The notes under the pieces were generated by a model, which searched no databases, had not been told where the DNA came from, and saw nothing but the letters and a program-made list of their open reading frames with translations. Position numbers and translations under genes: made by a program. Positions 51,431 through 54,666 of a DNA stretch of 54,666 nucleotides are shown one piece after another. Position 1 is the first letter of the stretch, and each line of letters opens with the position of its first letter. The DNA is from an uncultured Muribaculaceae bacterium (GTDB lineage: Bacteria; Bacteroidota; Bacteroidia; Bacteroidales; Muribaculaceae), in assembly GCA_902494515.1 (NCBI GenBank), contig CABUTS010000011.1, positions 1 through 54,666 on the forward strand, in the 5' to 3' direction.

Positions 51431-51757
51431 GCGCGTATGATTTAGGGGTTAAAATCTCAGTAAAGAGGTTCGAGAGGAAATTTTCCTAAATTTAAAGACT
51501 AATTTTGTAATATGCAAATTTTTCTTATGTGTTTAAGAACATATATTGCACATTGCAACTCTTAATGTATCAATAGTCAGCAAGTTAAGGCCACGAAAAA
51601 TTTTTGAGGATTTTTCGGTCTCCGATGCCGGATTTCAGCGGAACCCGTCCGATGCTGGATTTCAACGAAACCAGTCAGGCGCCCGATTTTTAGCGGAACA
51701 TCTCCGACACACCGACAACCGGGGGCCTCCCGACAGCTATGAGCTTCCGGACTGCTC
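51431..51757. other. Gap between the small DNA-binding gene and batE
   Basis: No convincing gene is seen; a 112-residue frame on the plus strand from 51546 is explained by the repeat. The first 150 bp are AT-rich and may hold the promoter of the DNA-binding gene. TAATTTTG at 51500-51507 points to the right but no gene follows. Confidence 0.5.
51621..51701. repeat. 27-bp tandem repeat, three copies
   Basis: Units begin at 51621, 51648 and 51675 with the core (C/T)GGATTTC(A)(G/A)CGRAA. The first two match at about 21 of 27 positions and the third is more diverged. Confidence 0.85.
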
Positions 51758-52690
51758 TCAGATCCTTTCGACCTCTGTCGATTTAATCCAGGCGCGCTCG
51801 CCGCGGCCTACCATCACCTCATACCAGGTGCCGTCGGTCGGGGTGGACAGGGAATCGATGATCTCAACCTTCGTCCCCTCATGAAGCAGGAATGCCTGTT
51901 CAGCCTGACTGCGGGACTCACGCGGGGTGGTCGAGAGCTGCGATGCCGGAGGAAGTATGATGGCGTAATCGTGGGAGTTCACGCGGTTTGCGGCCGAGAA
52001 GGAGATAATCACGGCTGCCACGGTGACCACAAACACCAGCATGCCGCCGAAGAAGCTCGTTTTCTTGACCATCACTGCCGACGAGAAGATGTAAACAGCC
52101 ACGGCGCCGAGGAAGATCGCGAACAGCACGAGGGCGATTACGGCCCAGGTGTCGGGGTGGAACATCCCTACGGTTCCGTTCCATACGGAGTCGAGATATG
52201 AGCCGGAATCTATCTGTTTATCTGCGATTTTAGAGTTTACGAAATCCAGATTCGTGCGGGCATCGGCGTTGGTGGGGTCGATTTTCAGGGCACGTTCGTA
52301 GTTCAAGATGGCTTTGCCGAGGTTCCCCTGACGGTAATACGCATTGCCGAGGTTGTAGAACAGCACCGAGCTGCTGCCACCCTCTTTAAGTGCCTGAAGA
52401 TAAAACTGTTCAGCCAGCAGATAATTATCGGCGGAGTAAGCCGAGTCGGCCTGCTGGGCCAGCTGCTCGCCGCGTTCCGGACCGGAAACTGCGGCGGAAG
52501 CCCCGGCCGAATCTGCAGCGGCAGTTCCGGCGGCCTGGGCAGAATCAGTTGCCCGCACCGGCGCGGTGGCCTGGGCGGCGGAGTCCACAACGGCAGCGGC
52601 AGCCGCCGGGACGGCGTCCTGAGCCGACATGGCCGGAGTTCCGAGGAGTAAAACGCTTAACAGTGAATATGTTATGTTTCGTAATGACAT
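51758..52690 (-). CDS. batE: BatE-like aerotolerance protein
   Basis: This 310-residue protein has a signal peptide (LLSVLLLGTPAMSAQ), then a long Ala/Ser-rich linker (about 25-75). Tetratricopeptide repeats follow (YLLAEQFYLQALKEG, NLGNAYYRQGNLGKAILNYE). Two membrane helices (TWAVIALVLFAIFLGAVAVY and GGMLVFVVTVAAVIISFS) and a C-terminal SH3-like domain (EGTKVEIIDSLSTPTDGTWY) complete it. This is the BatE layout. Bat proteins form a MoxR/VWA-associated envelope system in Bacteroides that is linked to survival in air. It is 11 bp downstream of batD. Confidence 0.88.
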   Translation of the reverse strand: MSLRNITYSLLSVLLLGTPAMSAQDAVPAAAAAVVDSAAQATAPVRATDSAQAAGTAAADSAGASAAVSGPERGEQLAQQADSAYSADNYLLAEQFYLQALKEGGSSSVLFYNLGNAYYRQGNLGKAILNYERALKIDPTNADARTNLDFVNSKIADKQIDSGSYLDSVWNGTVGMFHPDTWAVIALVLFAIFLGAVAVYIFSSAVMVKKTSFFGGMLVFVVTVAAVIISFSAANRVNSHDYAIILPPASQLSTTPRESRSQAEQAFLLHEGTKVEIIDSLSTPTDGTWYEVMVGRGERAWIKSTEVERI

Positions 52691-52701
52691 TGCCGGAAGG
52701 A

Positions 52702-54546
52702 TTAGATATGGAACTTCGTTTTTTCGAGGGCGTCGATGGCGGAGGTTGCCTCGTTGTAGAGCGACTGGATGGAACTCTCGGAGGAGGAATCAGGGGTGTA
52801 ACGGGCCATTTCGCACTGGTCGAGGATGTTGATGACCTTATCGGCGCTCTCCTGCGAAACGCCGCGCTGCAGCAGTGTGGCGGTGATGTTCCCGCGGGTC
52901 AGCTGCGACACAGGCATCGAAAGTTTGTCGCCGAGGTAACCCCAGATTGCCTGGAGCATAGCCTCGTAGAATTTCTCGGGCTGATGGGCGCGCATGCACT
53001 TTTCAGCCACGCGCAGGCGCTTGCGGGCGACCTTGTTGGCACGCGCTTTGCTGCGGCCCACGACGTCGGCGTTCAGGCGTACATGGCGGCCGTAAACCAG
53101 CGCCACGACGATGAGCGCGATTACCAGCATACAGGGAATAGCCCAGTACCACCAGTTGTAGATCAGCGGATTATGAGCCATCGCGAGGTTCTTCGCGCCG
53201 GTCTTGATGTGGAGAATATCGGTGTTCTTGGCTTCAATCTCGCGCTGCTCGGCGCTGATGGTAGTGCCGCTCCCCTTGGCGATATCCATGGTGTAGCCGG
53301 GAGCCGTCAGAGTAACGTAGCTGCGCTTGGCGGGATCGAAGTAAATGAACTTCTGTTCGGGAATCTTGAATGTGCCGACGCTCTGAGGCACCAGCGTATA
53401 GTCCACGACCATCGTACCGGTTACGGTCGAACCGCTTACGCGGGTACGGTAGTCGGTCTTGGGGGTGAATTGCTCGAATTCCGTGGGAATTTCGGGCTTC
53501 GGTTCGTGGAGATACTTGATGTTACCGGTACCGGTCACGATATATTCCAGCGAGGCGGCCTCGCCGGTTTTCAGCTTGTCGGGGCTCAGGCGGCTCTCGA
53601 AGGTGAACGTACCGACGGCGTTGTCGAAACCGGCGGGACGCGGTTCGGGGAGCGGAGTAATCTCCACGGTGGAGGTGAAGGGCTGAAGATGAACCTCCTT
53701 CTCGACCGGACGGCCGGAGATGAACCAACCGTTCGACACGCGCTCAATCTGCACTACACTCAGGTCGAACTTGCCGGAGTTGATGGTGAGCTTGCCCGAT
53801 TTCTGCGGGAAGATGATGCACTTTTTCAGGACGGCGGTGATGTAGTTCTGTCCCTTGTAGTTCTCTACGGCGTTGAGGGCAGCCTGAGTGTCGACCTCCT
53901 CGATCAGGAAACCGTCGAAGGTCGGAGGGGAGGTCATCATGAAGGAGTTGATGCGCTGGAACTTGGTGTACAGCTTGATCGTGCACTCGATGGCCTCCTG
54001 CTCGTAGGCGTGGCTCTTGTTCAGAATGATTCTGACGAAGATGTCATCCTTGGAAATCGGGCGAGAGGTATCGTCCTGCGAATCAAGGTCATCGACATGA
54101 ACCGACTGACCGCCGCCGTAACCGTAGCCGTAGCTCCCCTGCTGTTGCTGCGGAGCGCTGTCGGCGGGGAGAACGGTAAATTGCAGCGGCTGCGAAGCAT
54201 ACTTCTTGCCGTCGACAACAATCGAGGCGGCCGGAATGGTGAAGGTACCCTCCTTTTCCGCCCTATATATATAGGTGTACTCTACGGTGCTCGACGAAGA
54301 GGCGTGCCCGTTGATGATCTGATAGCTCTGCGAGGTGCTGACCCCCGGATTGGGATTGAGGAGCTTGCAGCCCTGAATCGGAGGAGCGTTCAGGCTTGTC
54401 CCCTCGCCGTTGGAAAGACGATACACGACGGCAAACCGGTTTCCGGCAATAACATTGCGGGGCGGAAGAGCCTGAAACGAGGTCTGCGCCGCCAGCGACA
54501 ATGCCGCCAGAATGAAAACGCTGAATATCGTAAATATCTTTTTCAT
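52702..54546 (-). CDS. batD: BatD-like aerotolerance protein
   Basis: This 614-residue protein starts at ATG 54546 (MKKIFTIFSVFILAALSLAA, signal peptide). A TTG two codons earlier is less likely. The periplasmic part is built of Ig-like oxygen-tolerance domains (NRFAVVYRLSNGEG, RIILNKSHAYEQEAIECTI, SPDKLKTGEAASLEYIVTG). A Gln/Gly/Tyr-rich stretch (PQQQQGSYGYGYGGGQ) lies at about 144-159. One membrane helix follows (WYWAIPCMLVIALIVVALVY at about 470), then a cytoplasmic helical tail. It pairs with batE; batA/B/C would be expected upstream, beyond the window. Confidence 0.92.
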   Translation of the reverse strand: MKKIFTIFSVFILAALSLAAQTSFQALPPRNVIAGNRFAVVYRLSNGEGTSLNAPPIQGCKLLNPNPGVSTSQSYQIINGHASSSSTVEYTYIYRAEKEGTFTIPAASIVVDGKKYASQPLQFTVLPADSAPQQQQGSYGYGYGGGQSVHVDDLDSQDDTSRPISKDDIFVRIILNKSHAYEQEAIECTIKLYTKFQRINSFMMTSPPTFDGFLIEEVDTQAALNAVENYKGQNYITAVLKKCIIFPQKSGKLTINSGKFDLSVVQIERVSNGWFISGRPVEKEVHLQPFTSTVEITPLPEPRPAGFDNAVGTFTFESRLSPDKLKTGEAASLEYIVTGTGNIKYLHEPKPEIPTEFEQFTPKTDYRTRVSGSTVTGTMVVDYTLVPQSVGTFKIPEQKFIYFDPAKRSYVTLTAPGYTMDIAKGSGTTISAEQREIEAKNTDILHIKTGAKNLAMAHNPLIYNWWYWAIPCMLVIALIVVALVYGRHVRLNADVVGRSKARANKVARKRLRVAEKCMRAHQPEKFYEAMLQAIWGYLGDKLSMPVSQLTRGNITATLLQRGVSQESADKVINILDQCEMARYTPDSSSESSIQSLYNEATSAIDALEKTKFHI

Positions 54547-54590
54547 TTTCAATGCTGAAAAATCACCTAAACAGTTGGATGGAGAGCGAG

Positions 54591-54666
54591 ACTCATCACA
54601 CTCATCACACTCATCACACTCATCACACTCATCACACTCATCACACTCATCACACTCATCACACTC
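54591..54666. repeat. 9-bp tandem repeat, more than eight copies, cut by window end
   Basis: ACTCATCAC repeats from 54591 to the last base, at least 8.4 perfect copies, 45 bp upstream of the batD ATG. On the minus strand the unit is GTGATGAGT, containing TGATGA. The neighbouring gene to the right is outside the window, so it is open whether the array reaches into it. Confidence 0.95.

Noticed and set aside
51500..51507. Rightward promoter TAATTTTG in the gap before batE
   Set aside because: There is no TTG at the correct distance and no plus-strand gene downstream.
52390..54558. A 722-residue plus-strand frame opposite batE and batD
   Set aside because: It is antisense to two well-recognised genes, and shows no domain motif.

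Overview
The window looks like chromosomal DNA from a Bacteroidales bacterium, most likely a gut Muribaculaceae-type organism. The reasons are the moderately high GC content, the promoters (TTG, about 20 bp, then TAnnTTTG, with almost no Shine-Dalgarno signal) and the gene set: FeoA-FeoB fusion, B12-dependent ribonucleotide reductase, glycine-lipid genes glsA/glsB, BatD/BatE, a succinate:CoA transferase, a carboxyltransferase-biotin carrier protein and an OmpA-type porin. The genus call is inference.

Layout. 0-1.1 kb: an orphan HicB-like antitoxin and tRNA-Pro. 1.5-11.7 kb, minus strand: a secreted leucine-rich-repeat protein, FeoAB, NrdJ, DnaA and a two-META-domain lipoprotein. 12-16.4 kb, plus strand: galactokinase, a sugar nucleotidyltransferase, GalE and glutamate racemase, then a decayed WG-repeat gene. 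17.2-21 kb, minus: a small beta-barrel protein, HisS and TypA. 21.3-22.3 kb: an AT-richer two-gene cassette ending in an AbiEii-type nucleotidyltransferase. 22.3-23.9 kb, minus: YigZ and an MptE-like protein. 24-33.4 kb, plus: glsA, glsB, a Wzi-like barrel, a lipoprotein, a partial nonulosonate set (LegB-like, ATP-grasp, NeuB-like), PrmC, RecX and ComF. 33.6-39.2 kb, minus: OmpA, a Crp/Fnr regulator, a BASS-family transporter and a CoA transferase. 39.4-45.7 kb, plus: MiaB, FtsX, DUF3098, UppP, TruB, QueA and a DUF2148 protein. 45.8-54.7 kb: a CpsB-type phosphatase (minus), the carboxyltransferase-biotin protein (plus), then on the minus strand a glycosyltransferase, a stress protein, a small DNA-binding protein, BatE and BatD.

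How the genes fit together. Much of the window serves the cell envelope: glycine lipids, surface sugars, undecaprenyl phosphate recycling, D-glutamate for peptidoglycan, and outer-membrane barrels. Two central-carbon genes, the CoA transferase and the biotin carboxyltransferase, fit succinate/propionate fermentation. Translation and tRNA modification genes (hisS, typA, miaB, truB, queA, prmC) are scattered among them.

The most unusual feature is not a single operon. Most of the longer non-coding gaps, and one coding region, carry a short direct tandem repeat with a period of 9-32 bp, most often 19-21 bp. At five genes (feoB, the barrel gene at 17.2 kb, hisS, the lipoprotein at 27.6 kb and the glycosyltransferase at 48.9 kb) the repeat covers the stop codon, so a stop codon recurs in each unit. 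At the BASS transporter a seven-copy array repeats the start codon. Other points of interest are an 18-bp palindrome whose two halves are the -7 boxes of two divergent promoters (39.27 kb), predicted leaderless or nearly leaderless transcripts, a paired hairpin element found at two loci, and an ATP-grasp enzyme inside the nonulosonate gene set.
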